From Cercozoa sp. M6MM (Eukaryota > Endomyxa: Ascetosporea), in assembly GCA_040357565.1 (NCBI GenBank), contig JBDODJ010000047.1: DNA of 64,000 bases; one strand, given 5' to 3'. Shown one piece after another: positions 11,347-21,477 of this stretch. Below the pieces are notes generated by a model. That model searched no databases. It was given only the letters and a program-made list of their open reading frames with translations, and was not told where the DNA came from. Positions within the stretch are counted from its first letter, which is position 1. Each line of letters starts with the position of its first letter. The translations under genes were made by a program, and so were the position numbers.

Positions 11347-13580
11347 CACATGCACATGCACATGCACATGCACATGCACAACACACGCGTACACGCAAAA
11401 CCGGCACCTGATTTCTCTTTCCTGTTGGAGCTGGTGCAGCGTGTCCAGCAACCTTTCCTCTTTGTGAAGTAGTTGAGTCTTGAGATCCTGTGTCACTGAA
11501 TTAAACTTGCGCTGCATGAGTTCCAACGCGGAGTGGCAGTCAGAGTGCAGTTTGGCTAGTTCCCGTCGAACGTTTGCCACAACTGCGCAACATTGGGCAC
11601 ACTGCTTATGAAGTATATAAATTTACAGTACTTCAGACGCACAAGCAAGGGAAAACTGAAGTGAACACGCACACCTTCAGTGCACTTGGTCTGATGCTCA
11701 TCGCGCTGTTGCTGGAGTCTCATTTGAAACTGCGAGCGCAATGTAGCTTTGATACTAACAATTTGTTCTTCATTGGTTTTCTTGAGCTCTTCAACTGCAC
11801 GCCTGTTTGAGTCACGAAGTGCTTCTGTTTCTTTTCGATACTTCGAGGCTTCTTTTTGCCGTACAGCTTCGAGTTTCTTCTGAAAAGTGTCGTGTTGCTG
11901 TTGGCTCTTTATGGCTGCAACGCACTGCCGCAAGCCCATTTCCATCTGTCGCAATTGCAAAGACGCCGAGTTGGTCCGGGGACAGACAGATTCTGCAACA
12001 TCAATGCAATCTAGTTCTGTTTCGCTGTCAAAGTCAACGCCGAAAGAGGCGAACTGCAGTTTTGGATTCCTGGACAAGAATTGCGAAACCTCCTGACGCA
12101 ATTCCCCGTCTTTTTCAAAAACAAGAGTGGAAGCAGCTAAAGAAAGCAGTTTCGGACGGATCTCCACACGATCGATGTTTGCAATGAACAACGAAGCCAC
12201 GAATGCTGCAATGTCATGCACAAAGTCAGGGAATTCACTGTCAGCTTGGTTGTCGGCGTCGTCACGGTTGCTCAAGAGGTACACTTTGCGAAATGCGTTG
12301 ACCACTCGTTTTAGGTCACCTATCGTCGACTTTGTTGCCGACTTGGGACCCTTTTTCTCGCTTAGAAGTGCCGATACGAAGCATTGTCGAAATTTAGTTC
12401 CAGTCTCGCCCACGACTGGCGTCCCGCAGCACTCGACAAATAGCTCAAAAACATCGCGATGCTGTATGAGAGGGGTCACTCGAGATTGTTCCGAAAAGGT
12501 GTCAAACACAACTGCCGCAACAAGCTCTCGCAGCGTATCTCCTTGCCGAGCTGTCATACATGCGAGAAACACGCGCTCTGCTCCCTGCAAACACAAGCTG
12601 AATACATACAGTGACTGGGATGTAGTAGTTCAAAGAATGCATCGTACGGCCTTAGGGTTTCGGTGAATTGTCGAAGCAACTGACTGAAAGAAGGGAAGGA
12701 ATTGGGATTCCCAATTTTCGACGATTGCTGTAGACCACAATGCCTGATGCTGACTCAACATCAGCTGACGCAAGGCAGCTCCGAGAGCTTTAAACAGCTT
12801 GCTCTTGGAGAACATTTTTGGTCGAAGAAACAAACTCTCCAGTGTCAAACTGACTGTTTCCTTGCTAAAGATGTGACAGCTCTGCGAGTGAGTCCGTGTA
12901 CCGACATCTGCGCTGTCGGAACTTGAAGTTGTCGTGCACAAGCATTCAAACACTGGGAACGACTCAGCGAAGATGCCTAAAACAAAACAAACTTCTGCTG
13001 TCAATGAACTGGCAGAACAGTTGAAGTGAAACAACTGACACAGAATTTGCAAAGCACGAAGAGCAACTGAACGACACGAGTGCAGCGAAACCAGTCTTGC
13101 AGTTTGAAGGAGGAGCCTTTTTCGAAGTGAGGCCGCGCAAACAGATCCGTCATCGTGTTCTAGGAACTCGCACGCGCGGCACAAAGAAAAGTGCATGTGC
13201 ACGTTGCTTGAACAAAAGAACGCCAGAACGCGCAATATTGTGAAGCTCCAGCTCTCTTCAGTTAATTTCTCCAAGTTCAGGTCTCGTCGCGAGACAAGAT
13301 TCCAGGCAGTTGCCACAATAAATTGCGCATGGCTCACAATTTCGTCGGCATCAATGTCGAGTTTCATCACAGTAGCGTCTTCGATCTTTTTTAAGAGAAT
13401 GTTGTATACACGCCGAAGGGTGCGCCGGTCGGCGATTGTCAGCGATGGCAAACCGTCGCGTGCTGAAGCTTTCAGTCCCGCATCGAGCAATATCCCGTGC
13501 AATATAGATAGTATCTCTGATGGGCTTGAAGCTTTCGCGAGCTCCACTTGCTTCACACGCCTGTTGGGTTTCTTTGACAT
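10837..13580 (-). CDS. helical-repeat protein with long C-terminal coiled coil
   Basis: Starts at ATG 13580 (MSKKPNRRVKQVELAK). The N-terminal 500 or so residues (13580-11990) are Leu/Ala-rich helices with no charged low-complexity regions, resembling an armadillo/HEAT-like fold. From about 11960 the sequence turns into a long coiled coil rich in Gln, Glu and Lys (RQMEMGLRQCVAAIKSQQQ, later REQAKRERRLFEESLANAEQ) up to the stop at 10837. An intron at 11235-11400 carries a (CA/GT)n array with a 10-N gap. The arrangement of helical N-terminal half plus C-terminal coiled coil, about 800 residues long, resembles the CIP2A family, but I cannot confirm this from sequence alone. It is likely cytoskeletal, centrosomal or scaffold; no enzyme motif is seen. 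Confidence 0.65.
11239..11376. repeat. (CA)n and (CATGCA)n microsatellite with 10-N gap
   Basis: CA array with ten Ns at 11288-11297, followed by seven copies of a hexamer of the cacatg type. It lies in an intron of the coiled-coil gene, where the sense strand reads (GT)n. Confidence 0.95.
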
Positions 13581-14025
13581 GGCAAGTGTCAAGCACTGAG
13601 CTTATCAACACAGCTGCTTGGTGTTCCGGGTGTTTTCTGAAGTTTGACGGTTCCGCGTGGATACAACCGGTCACAAAAAATTTACTGAGAAAATGTGACG
13701 AACTTAGATTCATTGAACACAGCTGGGATACCTGGCAGATTATATCTGAAGGCTCGTTAATCCTATCGCTCAAAATTAGCAGGATTGCAGTTTTAATTTC
13801 TACCTAATATCTTTGTTTACCACCTCAGCTGTCAGTAGTGCCTAGGTTTCGCTCTTTCTCCGTACTCCGATGTTCGGAGAATGGTGCTCTTAGACCCAAC
13901 TTTGGTCTTTGAAGCACCAGGCAGTGTTTGATTGGCATCGACGCCGGCCCTCGGATTCCTTAAGCTTGGAACCACCGAAATTTGCGATACAGATATCGAA
14001 CTGACTCAACCCAACTGACCGAAAC
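13581..14025. promoter_or_regulatory. divergent promoter region
   Basis: Head-to-head space between the coiled-coil gene (minus, start 13580) and the surface-protein gene (plus, start 14026). No ORF with support. It should carry both promoters; I could not pick out a clear TATA or initiator element. Confidence 0.45.
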
Positions 14026-15039
14026 ATGTGGAAACCTGTCTTGCTGGCTGCATTGGCCACTGCAGCGACGACCGCGCAGCAGCAACCTGGCGTCACGTGC
14101 GGACTTGAACTCGCGGCACAAAATCTGACCGAGATTGCGAATGATCACTCGACCGGCGTTGTCACCTTCACGCTGGCTAATAGTCAGGTGGCATGCGACG
14201 CTGATTCGGTACGCATCACAGGTGCCAGTCCTCGCCAAAACGTGCAAGTCGAGGTCAGTTTGTCCAGGTTAAAATGCACTCACTGTTCTAAACTTAAAGT
14301 AGGTGCACGCATGAGCGTTCCAGATAGTTTATGCTAATACCGTATGTTCGCAGCTATTCACTGCGCCTGACGAGGCCTCCTGGCGCGTGATTCCCCAAGA
14401 CGGCGACTGGATTGCGTTCTTCGCACTTCCGCATCAGACGCAGCGCTCGCCACTCACGTTCTCGCTGCGGTACCGTGGTCTCGATCCGCGTGCGGCCGAT
14501 GTGATGATCAGCGAGATCTACGGCGAGCAAGATGGCGGCTTCGACCCCGACACCAACCAGCTGCGTCACTTCAGCAGCTTCATCCAGGACGTCGAGATCC
14601 GCGCTCAAGACGACGGTGCTCTGCCGATCTATGCCGAAGGTATCCGTTCTGTTCTCCCGAAGGCGAGGAGAGAATTCTCTCAGTCCATTAAATGCTCTTA
14701 ACGAATGACATGTCCCCTTGTTTGAAAGGACAAGCCCCGGAGAACTCCTTCATGCTACGCGAGACCAACTGCTTCGACGGCTTTGCTGCCGCTGGGCGTG
14801 ACTGCGAGGTACGCGCCGGAATCCAAGAACCCGAGTCTCTGCCCGAAGAAACTACCAAGGTTGTGGAAGAAGAAACCCCGGAACCCACTCAAAATGGTAC
14901 AACAACTCCTGCGCCTGTTGAGTCCACGAAAGCGGCAGAGGAGGACTCGGACGGAGACGCTGGTGATGACTCCAGCGATGCGACCGTTGCTAGCGTGTCC
15001 ATCGCAGCACTCACCATCGTCGCTGCCTTCCTGCAGTGA
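14026..15039 (+). CDS. secreted, probably GPI-anchored surface protein
   Basis: Three exons (14026-14253, 14354-14639, 14729-15039) join in phase to 274 residues. MWKPVLLAALATAATTAQQ is a signal peptide. A globular part of about 170 residues follows, including SWRVIPQDGDWIAFFALPH and TNCFDGFAAAGRDCE, with four or so Cys and an N-glycosylation site (NLT). Next comes an acidic Pro/Thr/Glu stalk (EETPEPTQNGTTTPAPVE). The end is a hydrophobic tail VASVSIAALTIVAAFLQ with no basic residues after it, typical of a GPI-anchor signal. No family recognised. It may be a cell-wall or surface protein. Confidence 0.8.
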
Positions 15040-15229
15040 TGACTGCGCACGCCACTTGAGCAATCGTTCTCCCGGATCCACGACCGTACTAAACAGAAAC
15101 ACCCCGCCCGAGCCACCTGGAAAGTAGTCGATCATGCTATCGTCTAGTCTTGAATCAGTTTGCATACAAGCACTACTCGACCTTTCATTTTCAGTTTGTG
15201 TTCGTTCAGTTGTTAGTTTAACTGAGTTC

Positions 15230-15421
15230 TCAGTCAGAATTCTCATTAACTTCTGCACGGTCGATTGAGCAGGAGCGCAACCGCGATCGTACTCGCATTA
15301 ACGCTTGTCCAAGCAAGTTGGTACCACGCCACTTTGACGGATCTATCGCATCTGGGTCATCGAAGTGCCTAAAGTCCACCCAATATAACAATTACAGTAT
15401 ACGTTGTGTGTGTGTGTGTGT

Positions 15422-15467
<46 letters not shown>

Positions 15468-16143
15468 GTGTGTGTGAAACTACATTCCGATGCCCCATAT
15501 GGTGTCGTACGGCGACGCTTCAACGATGGTTTTGTCGCCGGTTTCGAGCAGTGCCTAGAGCAGCCAGTAATCACAAATTAACGCACATGCAAAACAGTGA
15601 AAGAACCTGCGCCAGGTGTTCGTTCTGGGAGAATTTGAGAAAGTTGCCCTGTGTCACAATGTCGAGGCCCTGTTCGTGCCACATCTGGGCGTCAAAGTCA
15701 CGTACTTTTCTTCCCAGCGCCTACGACACGTAAATACAGTGCTGATCCCTACCACAAAGGATGTATGTGGGCTACCTTTTGCTTTCGTGGGTTGTTGACT
15801 GCGAGAATTTGTCTTCGCATGGAATAATCGCCAAACAAGCGCGCCTGCCACCAACACAGAAGGACAATCGACACAATGCACCGCCCGGTACCCACCCAGT
15901 CTGCATGGCAATACCATTGCCCAGTTAGTATTTACCTTCTCTGCCATCATGTACTGCTCCGCACTGGTGTACGTTTGTTCACTGTCATCTTTGAATTCAC
16001 ACCGGTGCCATTGCGAGAGAAAGCTTCCCCAGAAGAACACAAAGTTCTGAGCAAAGACGAGATACTGTATATCATCTTTTCTCTTCAAGATCTTGGTGAC
16101 GGGACACCTTTGTCACGCGTTCTCCGCGGATTGAGTTGCTCAT
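15230..16143 (-). CDS. NADAR-domain (RibX/DUF1768) protein
   Basis: Starts MSNSIRGERVTK at 16143, with a short intron of about 43 bases before YLVFAQNFVFFWGSFLS. Family landmarks: the N-terminal FFWGSFLSQWHRCEF, then TYTSAEQYMMAEKARLFGD, then VRDFDAQMWHEQ near 15705, and the C-terminal block SPYDTIWGIGM then WRGTNLLGQALMRVR near 15300. The stop is at 15230. NADAR proteins are small alpha-helical N-glycosidases. Bacterial and phage members act on ADP-ribosylated bases or riboflavin intermediates, and members also occur alone in eukaryotes. The domain is of usual length (about 170 residues) and its key Glu and Trp positions are kept, so it is probably active. One intron contains a (CA)n array (15403-15476). 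Confidence 0.88.
15403..15476. repeat. (GT)n microsatellite in NADAR intron
   Basis: About 37 GT units with two single-base interruptions. It lies inside the intron before the last exon of the NADAR gene. Confidence 0.95.
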
Positions 16144-16460
16144 AGTACTAAAATACACGTGATCGGCTGTTTTATTGCTTTAATAGCTATCTAGGGCACC
16201 AAAAAGCACCCACAGAAATCTCTGTAGCCACTGATTGTCCAGACTCTGCGGTACAATTGTACTGCACGCGCCAACAACTGCCACTGACCAACGGTCGAGT
16301 GGGACTGTGCGATCAATCAGTGATGACTGCTCCTCTGTTGTTCTGCTCTACTGGACTTACTGTAGTGCGCTGTAGTTGTAATTTCTGCTCACTACTGTTC
16401 GCTGTGTGCTGTAGTCCTTGCTCAACTGTAGACTGTTCCAAAAAAACCCTGCCGAACAAC

Positions 16461-17787
16461 ATGAAGTTCTTGTCGACTGTCTTGCTGGCTGCGTGTGCTG
16501 GTAGTTTTATCTGTACTCTGTCGGAACTGACGTGTCTGTAATGGCCCTGCGTATCTGTAAGTAGTGGGCACGACTGGGGCACGTGTTGCACCGGTGTTTT
16601 CGTACACCCAGAACACCATTCCCAACCAGTACATCGTGCGCCTTCGTGATGGTAGGGCGCGTAAATGATGCAGATATGTCGATATAGAGTTGTTTGTTAA
16701 CGCGCAGACGTTAGCTTACAGCACGCACGTCGCGTGTTTGGTAAGCCGCTGATTGTGATGTGTCTCCTTGATGGATACTATCTGTCGACATCCCGACTCT
16801 GTGTAGAGGAGCGACAACTGGTGGCCTCGGAGGCCGACTTCATGCAAGTGGGACGCACCTTCCGTGCTGTGTCGACCTTCCTTTCGTATGCTTTCCTTGA
16901 GTGCGGGAGGCTGCTCCTCTTGTATTCTGGTTCACATTTTTATCGGTCAATTGGCACACCGACAGGGACTCGCAGATCGCAGCGCTGCAGCAGCTCGGCG
17001 ACATTGTCGAGTACATCGAGCCGGTATACTATTGCCTTTACATTGGAGATTCTATACTACGCGACTTGTGCTAGAACAGGAGACGACGTTTTCGACCGAG
17101 GTGGAGCCGATGGACGAACTGGAGGACATCGAGCAGCGTCTCGGTCGCAGCATCCGACGTCGGTAACTCTGTCCTTCATGTACAGTTTCACCAGTTGATT
17201 AGTATAGCAACATTTTAATCTTCTAAGTAGTCTGAACAATGACGGTTCGGTGGAGGAAGACCTTGTTGAACAGGGTATTCGCACCTTAATTAACTATCAA
17301 TCCTCGTGTAGTGGAGCAAGGACTTGTATTGGGTTTAGACTGCTCGGACACGCGCAAGAACTGCTCCTGGGGCATTGATCGGTAAGTTGGCCTGACTGGA
17401 GTGAGATTCAAACCATCGATACTGCGCTCGGTGCAGTGTCGACCAGCGCGAGCAGAAGCTCGACAAGGTGTACCGTCACCACGAGAACTCGGGCGCGGGC
17501 GTCACTGTCTACATTGGTATATTGCCCTTTTTAATTAGTAGCACACTAAATGAGACATGAGGTACACGTGTTCCCGCAGTGGACACGGGTGTGCTCACGT
17601 GGCACGACGACTTTGGAGACAACGCACGCTTCGGCTTTGATGCGTTGGTAAATTTACCTTCTTACATGTGTGCCTGTACCAAACTCTCTGCACCGACCAT
17701 ACACTCCCGTGTAGCACAAGGATGGCAAAGACCCGTCCAAGTACTCGCGTACTGGTGCGTGCTGTTTGTTGTACACATACGTCTTGT

Positions 17788-17820
<33 letters not shown>

Positions 17821-19237
17821 GATATCTATATATTCTGTATTTCTATTTATTATTAATAATGTATGTAACGCAGATTGCAACGGACACGGTACGCACGTCG
17901 CTGGCACTGTGTCCTCGCGTCGTTTCGGCGTTGCTAAAGTAGTCTTGGCTTAAACTTTTTGCTTCCTCTAGCAATGCCTACGTGTATATGTGAGTACAGG
18001 AGGCCGAAGTCGTTGGAGTGCGAGTTCTTGGATGTCAGGGCAGTGGCAGCACGAGTACATCTTTCTATGCATACCCAGAGTGGTGATTGTATACTCTGGT
18101 ATGTGTACACACTAGGCAACGTGGTCAAGGGCATTGAGTATGTCACGGCCGACCATGTGCGCCGTCAGAAGAAGTTCTCGGTAGCACAACCTTGCGAAAT
18201 AGGTTGTACCTGTTACACAGGTACACGCAGGTGGCCAACTTGTCCATCGGTGGTGATAAGTCGCGTGCCCTTAACGAAGCCGTCGATGCTGCCTCCGAGG
18301 TATGCATGCAATATTACTGTCTGTTTGTATATATCTATGTATATATACTATACTGTTCAGGCCGGTGTCGTCATGGTCGTTGCTGCAGGCAACGAGAGCA
18401 TGTACCTTGACACAGTGCTGACTTCAGGGTGTACATGGGATCTGTGTCTTTGTGTAGGGACGCTTGCCGACGCTCGCCAGCCTCAGCAGAGACGGCCATG
18501 ACGGTCGGTGCCACGGCCAAGAGTGACAACAAGGCCGGTATGTTTGGAAACATGACCAGACATTGCGCTCTCCTTTTTTAGTGGTGTGCTGACATTAGGT
18601 TTCTCCAACTTTGGCAAGTGTGTCACCATCAACGCCCCTGGTGTCGATATTCGCGGTACCCGGTCTATCAGTTTTATTAAGGCTGTGGCGTATATAAATC
18701 ACATGCAGCCCCTTCTAACAACGGCTACTCCCGTCCGCCGAACCCTGACAAGCCTCTGTAAGTTGTGCTCTTGCTCTGACTTGAATATAAATTATGTCGA
18801 TTGACTCTGCATGCAGTGTCGGATCTCGCATCTTGTCTGGCACATCGATGGCTGCGCCTCACGTACAGTGTTTTTTTGAGCGCTTCCTTCCTCAAATGGT
18901 ACTGGAAATTTATACGACTTTATCTGCACAGGTCGCCGGTGCTGTTGCCGACTTCCTGTCGCAGAACGGACTGGGACGCCGTTTCGACGATGTGTTTGCC
19001 ATCCAGGTATAGTTGGTTTATCCAAATTTCCTTTGTTTTTGGTTGCTAACAACCGAATTCTGCTTCGACAGAAAGCAGTCGTGGAACAGAGCACGCCGGA
19101 TCGTTGCCAAGGCTGTGGTCGCAGGGTAGCCAGCTTTTATCGAGTGATAGTGTTTGCTGACTGTGGCTGACCCCATGTTGAAACAGAGCGGTCCCAAGAC
19201 GCTCTTGGCAACTACGGCGGCCCCCAAGATGAACTAA
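16461..19237 (+). CDS. subtilisin-like serine protease (proteinase K type) with I9 propeptide
   Basis: Many short exons. Signal peptide [14 protein letters not shown]; the inhibitor-I9 propeptide has [12 protein letters not shown] near 16630 and [16 protein letters not shown] near 17000; an acidic linker ends GRSIRRR (17160), a likely maturation site. The S8A catalytic domain shows the Asp region [15 protein letters not shown] near 17575-17605, the His region [15 protein letters not shown] near 17880-17915, the oxyanion Asn in VVAAGNE near 18390, and the Ser region [17 protein letters not shown] split by an intron (18838-18950). The C terminus [13 protein letters not shown] ends at 19237. All three catalytic residues are present. 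It is probably secreted, as in saprotrophic or parasitic protists and fungi. One intron near 17795-17830 is an (AT)n tract. Confidence 0.93.
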
Positions 19238-19492
19238 GTGAACTCACGGGATTGATAGCAGCGCACCGGCATGCAATCAGCGTGCCCGGCCGGCAGTGCG
19301 GAGCGCTTCGATCGATCGATTGCACTAACCAACTCGACTGAATGTACAAGGTAAATTAACGTGGCCCTGCGCTACACGCGACGCGCGTGGGTATATACTA
19401 CATAATGGTCGGTCTTCGCTAGCGTCCAGGCAGAAGCCAGCAGAGTTGCATTTATTGGATCCGCCCGGACAGTGCGGTCGGGTCAGTCGCCG

Positions 19493-20611
19493 GCGGCGAG
19501 GTCGTCAGCATCGATGGCGACGAGTCGGTCGTGCTGACTGTCGTCGTGGAGAATGCGGAGGCGTGCGTGGACTTCCTCGGCCTGCCCTTCGTCGATGTCG
19601 TTGAGACTACTCAAGGCATTCTCCTGCTTACCGTCTGCTTGGGTGGCTACACACACAAGCTAGCCAGGGTCTAGACACGCAAACACACAGAGAATACCAG
19701 CTACTGCAGCCTCGTCGACGCGGCGGCGCTGCTTGAGACCGCTGCTGCGCGACATGTGCGTCAGGATGTGCGCCGCCGCATTCAACAACACTAGCTATAT
19801 ATACATTTGTTTGATGTATATAACAGATACAATGGCAATGGACAGGCCAAGGCACCGAAGCAGAGGGCCGCGGCGATCTCGAGCGCAGATGCAAAAACAC
19901 CGCCGTCAATGTTGACAACAGGCCACCTAAACATACTCAGCAGTGTTGAGATAAGCGGTGTTGAGATAAGCAGTGTTGAGATAAGCAGTGTTGAGATAAA
20001 GGGAGAGGTGAGGATGGCGTACCGGCATCACAGAGCAGTGTACTGCGACGACGCATCAGAAACAGCGCCAACAGAAAGGGCAGCGCACCTTGCACTGACC
20101 GCACTGCACCTGCACAGCCAAGGGAATCAAGATCGCCGGACTAAAGTAGCTCTTTTCTCTCTTACCGTGCCGCAAAAGTGTGCCGACAGAATTATCGTTG
20201 CGTTTTGAAGCTGGAATCAGCCTGCTTCCGCGCGGACACTCGGATCAACAAACAAAAGCAGATACAGGTGGCACAAACCAGGCTGCAAGAAGTCCACTGG
20301 CACGTTTGCGCCTTCTAACAGAGTCGATCTGTTCGAAACACACACAAATACTGTAACCACACCAGACAGACAGACGGTACCAACTTGGCCACGGCGACGT
20401 AGACACACAGCACGACCTGTAAGCACACAGGAGGTAAAGGAGATAGAGAGGGTAAAGAGGTTAAAAAACGGCACCGTCGTGGCGAAAGCGGCGCGACGCG
20501 AGTAACGCAGAAACAGTGACTTCTCGCGGTCGTTGTCGCGCTGCTGCAGTCGCTGCTGGAGGTACTGCACCTCGCCTACGAATAACACCATGCCATACAC
20601 ACATGCCATTA

Positions 20612-20696
<85 letters not shown>

Positions 20697-21054
20697 CACA
20701 CATACAGTGCAGCTTTAACATGCCAAAGCTACCCCGTAAGTGCGACAGGAGCAACATGGCTTGTCGATGGTCATCGGTCAGTCGTATCTGTACCATTATA
20801 TACATATATACGTGTGTGTAAGCACACAAGACACACACAAACACACACCTGCTGTTGTGACATGCGCAGCAGGTCCATGTCAGAGACTGCGCGCGGAATC
20901 GTTCGGGCAGCGAGGGCACTGTTGTCGCTCTCGTTGTCATCGTTGTCGGCACTCATCGTCGGAGGTGTCTCCACCACCATCTCGATTGGGTGTCTGAAGC
21001 CAACACAAGCCCAGTAACCGCATATTAACGTTTATTGGTAGTGTCTTACCTCAT
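19493..21054 (-). CDS. multi-pass membrane protein with N-terminal coiled coil, unrecognised
   Basis: Phase-consistent chain of about ten exons. The first coding exon holds only ATGAG (21054-21050), then MRHPIEMVVETPPT continues at 20990. A soluble N-terminal part includes a short coiled coil (EVQYLQQRLQQRDND). Hydrophobic segments follow: VVLCVYVAVAKLI near 20425, GALPFLLALFLM near 20075, GGLLSTLTAVFLHL near 19915, and LVLLNAAAHILTHM near 19785. An acidic tail, KQENALSSLNDIDEGQAEE to DADDLAAGD, stops at 19493. Basic loops (VRRRKRASG, LKQRRRV) lie between the segments. An in-frame stop at 20217 is avoided because a phase-2 intron (about 20284-20223) removes it. Likely an organelle membrane protein; family unknown. 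Confidence 0.7.
19938..20001. repeat. 17-bp tandem repeat in intron
   Basis: Four near-identical copies of a unit like gtgttgagataagcagt, within an intron of the multi-pass membrane protein gene. Confidence 0.85.
20610..20703. repeat. (CA)n microsatellite
   Basis: About 45 CA units with three interruptions, in an intron of the multi-pass membrane protein gene (sense strand GT). Confidence 0.95.
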
Positions 21055-21477
21055 CGATCGGGAGTGTGGTGATGTATTTCTAGCCTGCTGGTGTTTGGAA
21101 GCAAAATAAGACAAGCAAATAAGACAAGCAAATAAGACAACCAGTTTTGGTCATCCAGAATCAAGATGCAGGATGAAAAGACATGACTCACCGTCTAAAC
21201 TGCAAGTTTGAATGCTGATCTAGACACAAAATGTGCAGTAATGCGCTCTGGACACCACGAGCAGCGCGCTGATGCAGCACAGTTCGATCCGAGGGGATTC
21301 AACTTGATCTTGATTATTTGATGGATGGTCCGAGTGACCCGGCTCTTTTGGCTTTACATAGTTAGAGAGCCCTGACACTTTTACGTCCCTAGTTCAATGC
21401 GTTCAGGACTTGTTATTCTTCTTCAGTCCAGTTCGAACGCAATTAACGCAGGTAAATTGCATTCGTCTAAGTTAAAC
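21055..21477. other. intergenic, short tandem repeat only
   Basis: Between the membrane-protein start and the P4-ATPase stop, both minus. Contains a threefold repeat of the unit aagcaaataagac at about 21100-21142. No gene is supported. Confidence 0.55.

Noticed and set aside
20217-20330. Stop at 20217 as the end of a small coiled-coil membrane protein
   Set aside because: An intron with good GT/AG ends removes it, and six further exons downstream continue in phase to 19493.
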